Below, one piece after another: positions 25,209 through 34,687 of a stretch of DNA of 64,000 nt. Below the pieces are notes generated by a model. The model was given only the letters and a program-made list of their open reading frames with translations. It had not been told where the DNA came from and did not search any database. The number at the start of each line of letters is the position of its first letter. Position 1 is the stretch's first letter. The DNA is taken from positions 1,253,349-1,317,348 of the forward strand of contig NZ_CP013655.1 in NCBI RefSeq assembly GCF_001465345.1. Reading direction: 5' to 3'. The position numbers were made by a program, and so were the translations under genes. This DNA is from Enterococcus rotai (GTDB taxonomy: Bacteria > Bacillota > Bacilli > Lactobacillales > Enterococcaceae).

Positions 25209-26126
25209 ATGACTGAATTAACCACTCACTTTTTAAGTATTGATATTGGAGGCACCTACATTAAGCACGCCTTAATTAATCGTAGTGGCCAAATTATTTT
25301 TGTGAAAAAGGAAGAGACACCAAAGAATATTGAAGAGTTCAAAAGCTGTTTAACTGGTATTCTTGATCAATACAAAGGACAAGTTAAAGCGGTAGCTGTT
25401 AGCTGTCCAGGTAAAATCGATTCTAAAGAAGGGGTTGTTTATCATGGGGGAGCCTTGGTTTACTTACATCAATTCCATTTGAAAGAATTTATTGAATCTT
25501 ATATGAACCTAAGATGCGCCATAATGAACGACGGTAAATCAGCAGCACTTGCTGAATTGTGGTTAGGGCAGTTAAAAGACATCGAAAATGGTGGTGTGAT
25601 GACACTTGGTACAGGCATTGGTGGCGGTCTTGTTTTAAATAAAGCACTTCACTCAGGCAGTCATTTCCAAGCAGGAGAGTTAAGTTTTATGCTCCTTTCA
25701 ACGAATGTTCCAATCAGCTTGGAGACTGTGGCGGGAGCGAAAGGTTCTGCAGTAAATTTCATTCGACAAGCATCAAGCCTGCTGAATTTAGATAATCCGT
25801 TAGATGGTAAAAAAGTTTTTGAGGAATTAGAAAAGAAAAATGAGTTGATTTATCCATTATTTGAAGAATTCTGTCGTAATGTGGTGATTGTGATCATGAA
25901 TGTTCAATCCGTCGTTGATTTACAACGAATCGCTATTGGTGGCGGTATCAGCGCACAACCAATTCTTGTGGAAGAAATAAAGCAACAATATCAACAATTA
26001 CTTGCCTCTGCTCCAGTGTTAGAGACGATGTTGACGCCAGTAGAAATTGTTCCTTGTCATTTTAAAAATGAAGCTGGATTGTTGGGAGCTTTGTATCATT
26101 TACTTGAAGAATTAGAAGAAAATTAA
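25209..26126 (+). CDS. ROK-family sugar kinase
   Basis: The 305-residue kinase shows the ROK ATP-binding motif LSIDIGGTYIKHALI at the N-terminus, the MNDGKSAALAE and LGTGIGGGLVL segments, and a C-terminal IGGGIS. It lacks the ROK zinc CxCGxxGC cluster seen in glucokinases, which favours a beta-glucoside or N-acyl sugar kinase of the BglK type. It begins the plus-strand operon that continues with a lipase-like hydrolase and a PAP2 protein. The phosphorylated product probably feeds on from the divergent MFS importer. Confidence 0.82.
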   Translation: MTELTTHFLSIDIGGTYIKHALINRSGQIIFVKKEETPKNIEEFKSCLTGILDQYKGQVKAVAVSCPGKIDSKEGVVYHGGALVYLHQFHLKEFIESYMNLRCAIMNDGKSAALAELWLGQLKDIENGGVMTLGTGIGGGLVLNKALHSGSHFQAGELSFMLLSTNVPISLETVAGAKGSAVNFIRQASSLLNLDNPLDGKKVFEELEKKNELIYPLFEEFCRNVVIVIMNVQSVVDLQRIAIGGGISAQPILVEEIKQQYQQLLASAPVLETMLTPVEIVPCHFKNEAGLLGALYHLLEELEEN

Positions 26127-26152
26127 TCATTTCACTTTTGGGAGGAATCATA

Positions 26153-27262
26153 ATGGCACGGGAATACGATCTAAAATTAGTAGAAGCGATTAAAAATAAG
26201 CAATATACAGAAATACGTCGTGATGTGTCGGTCATCGTAAAACCAATTCCAGATTGCGATATTGATGGTGCGATGGATCCACGGGTGTATAAAGGGGCTA
26301 AAAAAATGAGTCTACTGATGAAATTTATCCCCAAAAGTATGCTGAAAATGGATGCTAGTCCAAAATCAATCAAACGTTTGCGAAAAATGTTTAATAGCGT
26401 AGATTCAACACCAATGGTTGAAGCAGACATTAAAGAAATGACTTTTACGATTAAAGCGGAAGATGGTTTTGATATTCCCATGACTCGTTTTCAATCGGAA
26501 AAACCGATGACTCATTCACCTGTTCTCTATTTTATTCATGGCGGTGGTTTCTTTGCTGGCAGTACGGATGTTGTGAGAGAAGCCTTGAGGTTATTTGTTA
26601 GTCAAACCAATATGATTGCGGTCAGTATCGATTATCGTTTAGCACCTGAAAATCCTTTTCCAATTGGACATACGGATTGCTACTCTGGCTTAAGATGGTT
26701 AGCCGACCATGTGGAAGAATGGGGAGCTGATAAGCGGAGTATTTTCGTCGCGGGAGATAGCGCTGGTGGGAATTTAACAGCCTATTGTAGTAACCGAAAT
26801 ATTGAAGAAAATCGTGATGATGTCTGTGGTCAAATTTTACTTTACCCAACACTTAATATGGGTGGGATCAAGGATCAATATACTGAATTTGATATTGATC
26901 AAGATGTAGCGATTTATCCGAAACAAGCCAGCGTTATTCGTCCCGGTATTGAGATTTTTGGTGAAATGACGACCGGTTTATCCGATATTTTAGGGACAAA
27001 AGATATTTTAAATAAATACTTAACACCCTATATGTCAGTCAGTGAAAAAATGCCAACAACGATGATCACTTCAGGAGAACATGACTTTTTAACCTTTGAA
27101 AGTTTAGCATATGCTAAAAAATTGGTTGATTTAGGAGTGGATACGACCTTTACTTTATACAAAGGTATGGGGCATGCGTATATTGATCATGTAGGGAATT
27201 ATCCGCAGGCAGAAGATTGTATGCGAGATATTAGTGAATTTATTAATAAAAATAGGAGATAG
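26153..27262 (+). CDS. Alpha/beta hydrolase of the hormone-sensitive-lipase family
   Basis: The 369-residue hydrolase has HGGGFFAGS as oxyanion hole and GDSAGGN as nucleophile elbow; TSGEHDF and GMGHAYIDH carry the expected Asp and His. This is the HSL/acetyl-esterase class. It begins at the ATG 26153, placed nicely behind GGGAGG; the in-frame upstream codon at 26138 lies within that site. Cytosolic. It is the second esterase of the locus, consistent with removing acyl groups from an imported substrate. Confidence 0.85.
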   Translation: MAREYDLKLVEAIKNKQYTEIRRDVSVIVKPIPDCDIDGAMDPRVYKGAKKMSLLMKFIPKSMLKMDASPKSIKRLRKMFNSVDSTPMVEADIKEMTFTIKAEDGFDIPMTRFQSEKPMTHSPVLYFIHGGGFFAGSTDVVREALRLFVSQTNMIAVSIDYRLAPENPFPIGHTDCYSGLRWLADHVEEWGADKRSIFVAGDSAGGNLTAYCSNRNIEENRDDVCGQILLYPTLNMGGIKDQYTEFDIDQDVAIYPKQASVIRPGIEIFGEMTTGLSDILGTKDILNKYLTPYMSVSEKMPTTMITSGEHDFLTFESLAYAKKLVDLGVDTTFTLYKGMGHAYIDHVGNYPQAEDCMRDISEFINKNRR

Positions 27263-27265
27263 AAG

Positions 27266-28075
27266 ATGAAAAAACAAACAAAAATCTTTTTTTGTTTCGT
27301 TGCTTGTGTACTGCTTATCTTTACTTTTACTGATTTACAGATTTCGGAAACGCTTTACAATCCAAAGAGCACGTTTGGTTGGTTCTTTGAATCGTTTGGA
27401 GAAGTGATTATCGCATTGATTGGTTGTTTTAGTACAGTTGGAATGATCAGAACAAGTGGAAAAAAATGGTCTGTCAGCAATATTCTATTAGGAACTCTAT
27501 TTTTGTTTGATACCTTTATGGCAAGCTTTTTAATTACGCATTATTTAAAATTACCAACTTTTGCTATGGGGTTATTAGGAATTTGCTGCGTGGTTATTTT
27601 CCCTTTAATTGGACGTAACATTAAACCTGCTGATTTTGAAGTGGTTCGGCGGATAGCCAAAGCTGGCGTTGTGATTTCCCTTGCTCCGATCCTCATCGTG
27701 ACGTTAGTCAAAATGCTGTGGGGACGGCAACGTTTCCGCTCAATGCTCAACCCAGCAGCCGAGTTTACGCCTTGGTATGTGATAAACGGATTTACCATGA
27801 ATGATGATTTTATGTCTTTTCCTTCGGGCCATTCGGCTAATAGTGCTACCATCATTTGGATCACTTGGTTACCGTTATGGTTAGAAAGAATAAAAGGGAA
27901 AGAGACGCTGCTATCTCTTATTTCTGGTATATGGATCATTTGTGTGATGTTAAGTCGTGTCATTATGGGCGCCCACTTTGCTAGTGATGTGTTAATGGGG
28001 GCATCAATCGTGTTGTTTTTAAATATGTATTTAAAGAAGAAGTGGTATCCTTCTATTGAACTTGGGACACATTAA
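27266..28075 (+). CDS. PAP2-family membrane phosphatase
   Basis: The 269-residue protein has about six membrane helices and the three PAP2 motifs: KMLWGRQRF, SFPSGHS, and SRVIMGAHFASDVLMG, including the catalytic His residues. It starts 3 bases after the hydrolase stop codon, so it is part of the same operon. Substrates in the family are lipid phosphates such as phosphatidic acid or undecaprenyl diphosphate; its link to the neighbouring esterase and kinase is unclear. Confidence 0.86.
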   Translation: MKKQTKIFFCFVACVLLIFTFTDLQISETLYNPKSTFGWFFESFGEVIIALIGCFSTVGMIRTSGKKWSVSNILLGTLFLFDTFMASFLITHYLKLPTFAMGLLGICCVVIFPLIGRNIKPADFEVVRRIAKAGVVISLAPILIVTLVKMLWGRQRFRSMLNPAAEFTPWYVINGFTMNDDFMSFPSGHSANSATIIWITWLPLWLERIKGKETLLSLISGIWIICVMLSRVIMGAHFASDVLMGASIVLFLNMYLKKKWYPSIELGTH

Positions 28076-28111
28076 AAGTTTGCATGAAAATAGGTATGAT
28101 TTTGTGAGAAG

Positions 28112-28136
28112 TAGGCAAAAACAGGCCTATTTTTTG
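28112..28136 (+). terminator. Terminator after the PAP2 gene
   Basis: The stem TAGGC/GCCTA is closed by an A-rich loop and followed by six or more T. Confidence 0.65.
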
Positions 28137-28237
28137 CTACTTTCTTTATGTTCATGTAGACGGAACTTGTAATGTATATTACTATGAGAGCTATAAATAG
28201 ATTGTTGAGGACATACAAAAGACTTGGGGGAGTTGTT

Positions 28238-28957
28238 GTGAAAAAAATGAAAAGAACTATTTTATTTGGTTTATGCATGGTGTTTTTTGGGATTTTAGTA
28301 GGGTGTAATAATTCTGCTAAATCGAGCGTTGATACGGCTATATCATCATCTAGTAGTACAGAAACGACAGAGTTGACCGCCAGTAGTAAAGAAACTAAAG
28401 AAACTACAGAATCAATTACTAAACAATCAAGCACAGTTCAGGACACGAAAGAAACAGATGAATCACAGGAACAAGTAAAAGAAGAGCAAGCAAATGAAGT
28501 AACTGAAGAAATGAATCTCTCCCAAATTCAACAAGGCGATTATTCGAGCCTTAATGGAACTTGGGTGAACGGACTGGGTAATACAATCTTTGTAGAAAAC
28601 ACTACAATGAGTTTTACAGACATTTCTAACCAGAAGCAAGCAGCGGAAATAAATGGATTAAACATAAATATTCCCAATTTGAATTCGCCAGATGGGACAC
28701 CTGAGTTAGTATCTTTTATGGGAGATAATAATAAAGTTCAATCGTATGAACAGCAATTAGGAATTGAAGAGAATCAAGGATTTATTTCTTTAAAAAGTAG
28801 TCTTCCAAGTGCAGCAATCTACGTATCATTTTTACCAAAAGGGGTAGTGGGAGACATATTTGAGGGAGATAGCACTAGAGATAAAATTGTTGCTGTGGGT
28901 ACGCAAAATACCGCTACATCAGTTCGAGCAGAGTATGTCTATTATAAAATCGACTAG
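28238..28957 (+). CDS. Predicted lipoprotein with low-complexity linker (DUF6287-like C-terminus)
   Basis: The 239-residue protein has a lipobox ILVGC and then about 75 residues rich in Ser, Thr, Glu and Lys (SSSSSTETTELTASSKE) forming a linker that should extend from the membrane. A compact domain of about 130 residues follows, with SLNGTWVNGLGNTIFVEN, a pattern seen in DUF6287-type lipoproteins. A GTG at 28238 follows GGGGGAG at good spacing and was chosen over the longer reading from 28172. The function is unknown. Confidence 0.68.
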   Translation: MKKMKRTILFGLCMVFFGILVGCNNSAKSSVDTAISSSSSTETTELTASSKETKETTESITKQSSTVQDTKETDESQEQVKEEQANEVTEEMNLSQIQQGDYSSLNGTWVNGLGNTIFVENTTMSFTDISNQKQAAEINGLNINIPNLNSPDGTPELVSFMGDNNKVQSYEQQLGIEENQGFISLKSSLPSAAIYVSFLPKGVVGDIFEGDSTRDKIVAVGTQNTATSVRAEYVYYKID

Positions 28958-29034
28958 ATAGGTGTTAAGGAAATAAAACAATGCATTCAAAAAAATAGTA
29001 TGTATCTATAATGAGATACTGTGATTTCTTTATG

Positions 29035-29063
29035 AAGTGCCCACAAAAAATGGGTGCTTTTTT
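29035..29063 (+). terminator. Terminator downstream of the lipoprotein gene
   Basis: GTGCCCA (29037-29043) pairs with TGGGTGC (29051-29057) with one wobble pair, followed by six T. Confidence 0.7.
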
Positions 29064-29093
29064 GCTTATTATCCTGACCAAAATCAAAAGAAA

Positions 29094-29118
29094 AAGCGCT
29101 CCATTTTAGCGAGCGCTT
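29094..29118 (-). terminator. Terminator of the dus gene
   Basis: AAGCGCTC (29094-29101) and GAGCGCTT (29111-29118) form a perfect 8-bp stem, with TTTTTCTTTT following on the minus strand. Confidence 0.8.
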
Positions 29119-29142
29119 AAAACAACTTATTCTATCAGAGAC

Positions 29143-30105
29143 TCATTTCTCTTTATAAAAATCTTTCAAAATCTCACGCACTTCATCCGTCGATTTCGTC
29201 CCCATCAATTTAACACGCAAATCACTAGCGCCAGGAAATCCCTTCACATAAATCTTAAAGAAACGATGTAAACCAACGATTGAGCGTGGTACCATTTCAG
29301 CATACTGATCCTGTAAATTAAGCTGCATCTCCAATAATCCAAGTAAGTCTTGAGATGAATGCTCTTTCGGTTCCTTTTCAAACGCATAAGGATTTTTAAA
29401 AATTCCCCGACCGATCATAATCCCATCGACGCCATATTGTTCTGCAAGTTGCAAACCTGTTTGTCGGTCAGGAATATCACCATTGATCGTAATCAGTGTT
29501 TGCGGAGCAATCCGATCACGAATATCCATAATTTGCGGAATCAAGTCCCAATGAGCATCAACTTTGCTCATTTCATTTCGTGTTCGTAAATGAACAGAAA
29601 GGTTGGCAATATCTTGTTTTAATAAATGGGTGATCCAATCTTCCATTTCCGCAATTTCTGCATAACCGATCCGAGTTTTAACACTGACAGGGATATCGCC
29701 TGCTTTTGCGGCTTCGATCAATTCAGCGGCCACTTCAGGACGCAAAATCAACCCACTGCCCTTGCCGCGACCTGCAACATTAGGAACAGGACACCCCATA
29801 TTCAAATCAATGCCTTTAAAGCCCATTTCGGCTAAGCCAAGGCTCATTTCTTTAAAAAATTCTGGTTTGTCTCCCCAAATATGAGCGACCATCGGCTGTT
29901 CATCTTCAGTAAAAACCAAACGTCCACGCACACTTTCGATGCCATCAGGATGGCAATAACTGTCTGAATTCGTAAATTCTGTAAAGAAAACATCAGGTGC
30001 GCCGGCTTCTTTTACGACATGACGAAAAACGACGTCGGTCACATCTTCCATCGGTGCTAAAATAAAAAAAGGCTTTGGTAGTTCTGCCCAAAAATTATTC
30101 ATCAT
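29143..30105 (-). CDS. dus: tRNA-dihydrouridine synthase
   Basis: The 320-residue flavoenzyme reduces uridine to dihydrouridine in tRNA. The TIM-barrel motifs are present: LAPMEDVTD at the FMN entry, [24 protein letters not shown] with the catalytic Cys, [15 protein letters not shown] and [10 protein letters not shown]. It is a single gene flanked by terminators. The exact Dus subclass (DusB or DusC type) cannot be fixed by eye. Confidence 0.93.
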   Translation of the reverse strand: MMNNFWAELPKPFFILAPMEDVTDVVFRHVVKEAGAPDVFFTEFTNSDSYCHPDGIESVRGRLVFTEDEQPMVAHIWGDKPEFFKEMSLGLAEMGFKGIDLNMGCPVPNVAGRGKGSGLILRPEVAAELIEAAKAGDIPVSVKTRIGYAEIAEMEDWITHLLKQDIANLSVHLRTRNEMSKVDAHWDLIPQIMDIRDRIAPQTLITINGDIPDRQTGLQLAEQYGVDGIMIGRGIFKNPYAFEKEPKEHSSQDLLGLLEMQLNLQDQYAEMVPRSIVGLHRFFKIYVKGFPGASDLRVKLMGTKSTDEVREILKDFYKEK

Positions 30106-30256
30106 TCTATACTCTCCACTCTATTGCTTTCAGTTAGATTCTGAAAAACATACTCATTATACTAATAATACTGGAAAGAATCAAAGGGAAGATTTTTATA
30201 TCAGCTAAGGTTAGTGTTAGTCGTAATACAAGTTAGAGATAGAAAGTAAAAATAAT

Positions 30257-30310
30257 TTGCTTATTTTTAGTAAGTGTATTATACTGGCGTTATCAGTTTA
30301 GTTCTAAACT
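30257..30310 (+). promoter_or_regulatory. Promoter and palindromic operator of the MarR operon
   Basis: TTGCTT (30257-30262) and TATACT (30280-30285) are 17 bases apart. Just downstream, AGTTTAG-TT-CTAAACT (30295-30310) is a perfect inverted repeat lying about where transcription begins, so it is a good candidate site for the MarR protein to repress its own operon. Confidence 0.72.
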
Positions 30311-30328
30311 AAAAGGAGGTTCAAAAAA

Positions 30329-30754
30329 ATGGAAAAACTATCACTTACAGAAAAAGTAAAATTAAGTTGTTGGATGTCCATCTTGCAGTTTGTACAAAAA
30401 AGCAATCTCCAGTCCAATGAGTTTTTAAAACAATATGACCTAAATGCTTCAAAATTTGATATGCTTCATCAGATTCAGGAAAACCAACCGATCACGCAAA
30501 AGGAGCTAGGGGAGAAATTGCTTATCTCCAAGGGCGGTGTTTCGCAAATGATCAAACAGTTTGAAGCGGACGGCTGGATCACACGCCAACAAGAGTGGAA
30601 GGAAAAATACATTTCCTTGACCGCTAGAGGGCAAGAACAGCTAGATAATTGTTTTATTGCCCAAAGTAAGCTGCAAGCATCCGCATTTGATAATTTAACG
30701 AAACAAGAAGTCCTTCAATTAGCAAAAATCAGCAAAAAATTGATGAAATCATAA
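30329..30754 (+). CDS. MarR-family transcriptional regulator
   Basis: The 141-residue regulator has a winged-helix domain (about 35-105: ITQKELGEKLLISKGGVSQMIKQFEADGWITR and the wing EKYISLTARGQEQ) between dimerising helices. It heads an operon with a luciferase-like monooxygenase and an FMN reductase, and a perfect inverted repeat overlaps its transcription start. It probably represses these redox enzymes until an aromatic or electrophilic ligand is present. Confidence 0.87.
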   Translation: MEKLSLTEKVKLSCWMSILQFVQKSNLQSNEFLKQYDLNASKFDMLHQIQENQPITQKELGEKLLISKGGVSQMIKQFEADGWITRQQEWKEKYISLTARGQEQLDNCFIAQSKLQASAFDNLTKQEVLQLAKISKKLMKS

Positions 30755-30788
30755 CAATAGTTAGAGAATAAAAAAGGAGTGTAAAAAA

Positions 30789-31856
30789 ATGAACGAAAAA
30801 TTCGGAATAGATTCTTCAAAAGGCATGGAAATCGGGTTATATTCATTAGGAGATCACGTTAAAAATCCAATGACAGGCAAGCTGATCAGCGAGCAACAAC
30901 GAATCAATGATATTATCGAAGCAGCAAAGTTTGCTGATGAAGCAGGCATCGATGTGTTCGGTGTTGGCGAAAGTCATCAAAGTCATTTTATCGGACAAGC
31001 GAACCAAGTGATTTTATCGGCAATCGCAGCACAAACAAAAGATATTAAGATTTCTAGTTCCGTTACCGTTTTAAGTACCAACGATCCAGTCCGAGTGTAT
31101 GAAGAGTATGCAACGTTGGATTTGATTTCCAATGGTCGTGCTGAAATCGTTGCAGGACGAGGCTCTCGTGTGGGTGTTTACGAGCTACTTGGGTTTGATT
31201 TGAAAGATTATGAAGAATTGTTTGAAGAAAAAATGCACTTGTTGAAACTCTTGAATGAGGCTACACCAAATGAGCGGATAAATTGGGAAGGGAACTTCCG
31301 TGCACCCTTACAAGATGCGGAAATTCTCCCACAGCCAGTTCGTGGACATTTACCTGTTTGGCGAGCTGTAGGTGGTCCTGCAGAAAGTGCAATCAAAGCT
31401 GGATTAGATGGGATCCCAATGATGCTAACAACATTAGCTGGACCAGCTCCGATTTTTAAACGCTCAGTAGATGCGTATCGTTTAGCTTTAACGGAAGCGG
31501 GCTACGATGAAAAGGAATTTCCGTTGGCAACAACAAGCTTGTTTTATGTAGCTGAGACAGGCATCCAAGCGCGTAAAGAAATGTATCCATTTTTAAATGC
31601 TGGTTGGGGAGCAATTCGTGGCGGAACGTATCCAAAACAACATTTTGCTCAATCACAAGATACCAGAGACACGCTAATGGTCGGAGGTGTCAATGAGATT
31701 ATTGAAAAGATGCTTTATCAATATGAATTGTATGGACATCAACGGTTTATGGCGCAAATTGATTTTGGTGGTGTACCTCTGGACCTAGTTAAGAAAAATA
31801 TTGAATTGATTGCGACAAAAGTTATGCCGGAAGTTAAAAAATACACCAAAGAATAG
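30789..31856 (+). CDS. LLM-class flavin-dependent monooxygenase
   Basis: The 355-residue TIM-barrel protein has luciferase-like monooxygenase features: EIGLYSLGDHV at the start, VFGVGESHQSHFIG, ISSSVTVLSTNDPVRVYEEYATLD and the GRAEIVAGRGS segment. It would use reduced FMN, probably supplied by the reductase gene immediately after it (11 bases apart from the chosen start). The substrate is unknown. Confidence 0.87.
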   Translation: MNEKFGIDSSKGMEIGLYSLGDHVKNPMTGKLISEQQRINDIIEAAKFADEAGIDVFGVGESHQSHFIGQANQVILSAIAAQTKDIKISSSVTVLSTNDPVRVYEEYATLDLISNGRAEIVAGRGSRVGVYELLGFDLKDYEELFEEKMHLLKLLNEATPNERINWEGNFRAPLQDAEILPQPVRGHLPVWRAVGGPAESAIKAGLDGIPMMLTTLAGPAPIFKRSVDAYRLALTEAGYDEKEFPLATTSLFYVAETGIQARKEMYPFLNAGWGAIRGGTYPKQHFAQSQDTRDTLMVGGVNEIIEKMLYQYELYGHQRFMAQIDFGGVPLDLVKKNIELIATKVMPEVKKYTKE

Positions 31857-31867
31857 GAGGGATGTTT

Positions 31868-32434
31868 ATGAAAATCGTAGCAATAATCGGTTCAGCATTC
31901 GGCAGTAAGTCAAGAGTAGCTGTAAACTATACGGTTAATAAAATAAAAGCAGTACGAGAAAATGTAGATGTGGATGTTATTGATTTTTCTGAAATACAAT
32001 TTCCCTTTGCTGATGGTCGTGAGTATTTTCAGTATGAAGGAGAAGTTGGGGCGGCATTGAAAAAGATCATGGACGCGGATGGCTTGATCATTGGAACACC
32101 AATTTTTCAAGCGTCGATGCCAGGGACTTTGAAGAATTTATTTGATCTGCTGCCAGTTAGTGCTTTTAGAAATAAGGTGGCAGGTATGATTGTCACGGCT
32201 GGATCGGAAAAACATTTTTTGATTCCTGAACAACAAATCCGTCCAGTTTTGAGCTATATGAAGGCTAATCTTGTGCCTAACTATGTATTTATTACAGATG
32301 AAGATGTTATGCGGCAAGAAATCAAAAATCCTGATATTGAGTTTCGTCTGGATCGTTTTGTGGATGATCTTTTCTTATTGTTGGATACGTATCAAATGAT
32401 GATGCAACAAAAAGAAGCGGAATATGATTTTTAA
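31868..32434 (+). CDS. NAD(P)H-dependent FMN reductase
   Basis: The 188-residue flavodoxin-like reductase has the phosphate-binding loop IIGSAFGSKSR at its N-terminus and the GTPIFQASMPGTLKNLFDLLP motif typical of SsuE/YLM-type FMN reductases. The ATG at 31868 is preferred over 31862 by its spacing to AGGAGGG. It pairs with the preceding LLM monooxygenase as an FMNH2 supplier. Confidence 0.87.
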   Translation: MKIVAIIGSAFGSKSRVAVNYTVNKIKAVRENVDVDVIDFSEIQFPFADGREYFQYEGEVGAALKKIMDADGLIIGTPIFQASMPGTLKNLFDLLPVSAFRNKVAGMIVTAGSEKHFLIPEQQIRPVLSYMKANLVPNYVFITDEDVMRQEIKNPDIEFRLDRFVDDLFLLLDTYQMMMQQKEAEYDF

Positions 32435-32518
32435 AGAAAAGCTTATAGATAGGATGTTGGGGTAGCTTGATACAAAACTATCGTGATACGATGAAGTAAA
32501 CTTTCTGGAGGTCATTAT

Positions 32519-33109
32519 ATGGGAACCATTGATCAAGAATATTTACAAGAGTCGATAGAACAATTTCTGTGTGAAGCGAATTGTTTAAAAACGTATACAC
32601 ACTGTATTGCTGTAGGTGATTATGCCTGTAAGTTAGCAGAGCGGTTTATGGCGGACCCACATAAGGCTCAGATTGCTGGGTATTTGCATGATATTTCTGC
32701 CATTTATCCAGATGATCAACGAGTGGCTGTAGCGAATAAGATGGGTATAGCGCTATGCAAAGAAGAACTAACACTGCCTATGATCATTCATCAGAAAATA
32801 TCTAGGGAAATTGCTTTAGGTCAATTCAATATAACGGATCTGGAGATACTATCTGCGATTGAATGTCATACTACTTTAAAAGGAAACTACTCTACTTTAG
32901 ATTTAGTGGTGTTCATAGCAGATAAAATAAAATGGGATCAAGATGGCGAACCGCCATATATTACGGGTCTAATGACGGCCTTGGATCATTCATTAGAATC
33001 TGCAGCTTATTATTATATTGATTATTTATTGAATCATGATATTCAGGTGATCCACCCATGGTTGAATGAAGCCTATGTGAAATTGAAACAACAATTAGAG
33101 TCTGCTTAG
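32519..33109 (+). CDS. HD-domain phosphohydrolase (YqeK-like)
   Basis: The 196-residue protein has the HD motif HC...GYLHDISA, H in MIIHQKIS, and VVFIADKIKWDQ, the metal-binding pattern of YqeK-type proteins. The family includes diadenosine tetraphosphate hydrolases; YqeK usually sits beside nadD, but here it stands alone, so it may be a paralogue. The ribosome site GGAGG lies before the ATG, and a very strong terminator follows. Confidence 0.78.
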   Translation: MGTIDQEYLQESIEQFLCEANCLKTYTHCIAVGDYACKLAERFMADPHKAQIAGYLHDISAIYPDDQRVAVANKMGIALCKEELTLPMIIHQKISREIALGQFNITDLEILSAIECHTTLKGNYSTLDLVVFIADKIKWDQDGEPPYITGLMTALDHSLESAAYYYIDYLLNHDIQVIHPWLNEAYVKLKQQLESA

Positions 33110-33134
33110 GCTTTATTTATAGAAGGATATAATG

Positions 33135-33184
33135 AAAAGACCTACTTAGCTCTCTTTTATAAAAAAGCTAAGTAGGTCTTTTGG
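33135..33184 (+). terminator. Strong terminator after the HD-domain gene
   Basis: The 17-bp perfect stem AAAAGACCTACTTAGCT (33135-33151) with its complement (33166-33182) encloses a 14-base loop. A T-rich tail is short; the A-rich left flank could also serve the other strand. Confidence 0.85.
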
Positions 33185-33446
33185 ATAATTATGATATATT
33201 TAATTTGTTTTACAACAAATCAGCATCTTTCAAAATATCCCTCCTGATTTTTGATCTGTTACGCCGTCATTGTAACAAGGATCATTTTTGTCAACAAAAG
33301 ATAGCTGTATAAAATTGGACAATTGGTTGATTTTGTCTGAAAAATAGTGTTAGGAGTATAAGAAAAAAGCTTTCTAACAGTGTTGATTGCTAGAAAAGCT
33401 TACTAGTTATGTTGACTGAAAATAGAGAGAGGCGATGAACCTGTGA
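33185..33446. other. Intergenic stretch without recognised gene
   Basis: About 260 bases separate the terminator from the convergent unknown gene. There is a short inverted repeat (TGTTACgccgtcatTGTAACA, about 33260-33280) and two similar stretches rich in AAAGCTT (33365-33375 and 33394-33402). I see no gene. Confidence 0.4.
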
Positions 33447-34253
33447 TTATTGAACAACGGTCCACTCGTTAAGTGTTTTTCCAGTGGCATCAATCAATTC
33501 CAACCAACTATTTGTTCCGCCAAAATATAAAAATAGACCCACTTCATTGACGCTTTTTAAAATAATATCTTCTGTGGTCACATTGTTTTTCACCTTGTCT
33601 TGATGATCTTCTCTGATTCTTTGCCCCATTTTTGCTGAAAAGCCTAAAGACCCATCTTTATTAAGTGGCGGTTTGGCCATCATAGTAGCGCCAGCTTTTA
33701 ACAACATTTCATTACGTTTGTGCCAAAGGGCGGTTGCTTTGCTCTCACGTGTATCGATAAAAAATTCGATTTGGCTGACTTCTTTGGTCCATTTATGCCG
33801 AGCTTTTGCTGGTTTTGCTTTGGCCTTTTTAGGTTCTTCATGATGTTTAAGCGGGTAGCCAAATTTTTCTAAGACCATAAGCACTTCATTTTTATAGGTC
33901 GTAAGTGTTTTGGTAGCGCTAGATGGAATTTTTGTTGCTACTCTAGAGTTCTGTTCTAGCTGGATGCCGTTTTCTAAAGCCTCTGTGATCAATTGCTGTT
34001 CTAAATAGCCTAATTCAATATCCCATGAAGGAACAATAGTGATCATTTTATTAAAAGTGACTTCAGTGTGAAAAGCCCCGGCTTCTGATTTGCCTATCGA
34101 AACAATCGTATTTTCATTTAGCAAAACATAGACAGCTGCATGTTCAAGCAGGATGCCTTCGTTAGTATCAAATAGGGTGATGGTTCCTTGTTTGTTATTA
34201 AATTCAATGGTTGTTTTGGTTTCCGTGATGAGGACAGATAAGTTGATATTCAT
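33447..34253 (-). CDS. Hypothetical protein, 268 aa
   Basis: The protein has no signal peptide or membrane segment. The middle (about 135-165) is a lysine/alanine-rich basic segment (KKAKAKPAKARHKW) that could bind nucleic acid; the flanking domains look alpha/beta. The C-terminal part (SLGFSAKMGQRIREDHQDKV) has some resemblance to DUF4357-type small domains. I do not recognise the family with confidence. It is transcribed alone on the minus strand. Confidence 0.6.
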   Translation of the reverse strand: MNINLSVLITETKTTIEFNNKQGTITLFDTNEGILLEHAAVYVLLNENTIVSIGKSEAGAFHTEVTFNKMITIVPSWDIELGYLEQQLITEALENGIQLEQNSRVATKIPSSATKTLTTYKNEVLMVLEKFGYPLKHHEEPKKAKAKPAKARHKWTKEVSQIEFFIDTRESKATALWHKRNEMLLKAGATMMAKPPLNKDGSLGFSAKMGQRIREDHQDKVKNNVTTEDIILKSVNEVGLFLYFGGTNSWLELIDATGKTLNEWTVVQ

Positions 34254-34687
34254 ATTAGACTCCTTTTTAATCCTTGTTTTCGGTTTATAAGTAAGTAAAT
34301 AGTAGCATGAAATTCGTCATAAGTCCTGTAACTTAGACCAAGCGATAAATGTTATATAAAATAATATAGGTTATTTATGGTGGTATTTGTAATTTTCAGC
34401 AGGCTGTGTGTTATTTCTATAGTTTTTTATGAGAATAGAACTTGTATTTCAGGAGGTGGATGCGGTTGTTTCCTCATTTTTAATAGGTTAAGTGGTGATG
34501 GAAATTATCTTTTTTTACTTTATGAAGTTGATAATACTGCTTTCTCGTTGAATAAATAATAGGTTAAGTATGAAAAATTAAATGAATTTGCTCACATTTG
34601 ATTCTCATTTTAATAATAAAAAAATAGTTGAAAAATAAGTGGCGTCTTGTTATTCTGTTCAGTAAATTGATGAAGGTGGTTCGGTCG
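34254..34687. other. AT-rich intergenic region before the glycan island
   Basis: The 434-base stretch contains no convincing gene; a 60-codon open frame at 34377 has no good ribosome site and a composition unlike its neighbours. The words TAATAGGTTAAG occur at 34482 and 34556. The expected promoter of the DUF2264 gene must lie here, but I could not fix it. Confidence 0.4.

Noticed and set aside
34377-34559. 60-codon open frame before the DUF2264 gene
   Set aside because: There is no ribosome site and the Cys/Gly-rich translation resembles no protein; the frame looks like chance in AT-rich DNA.
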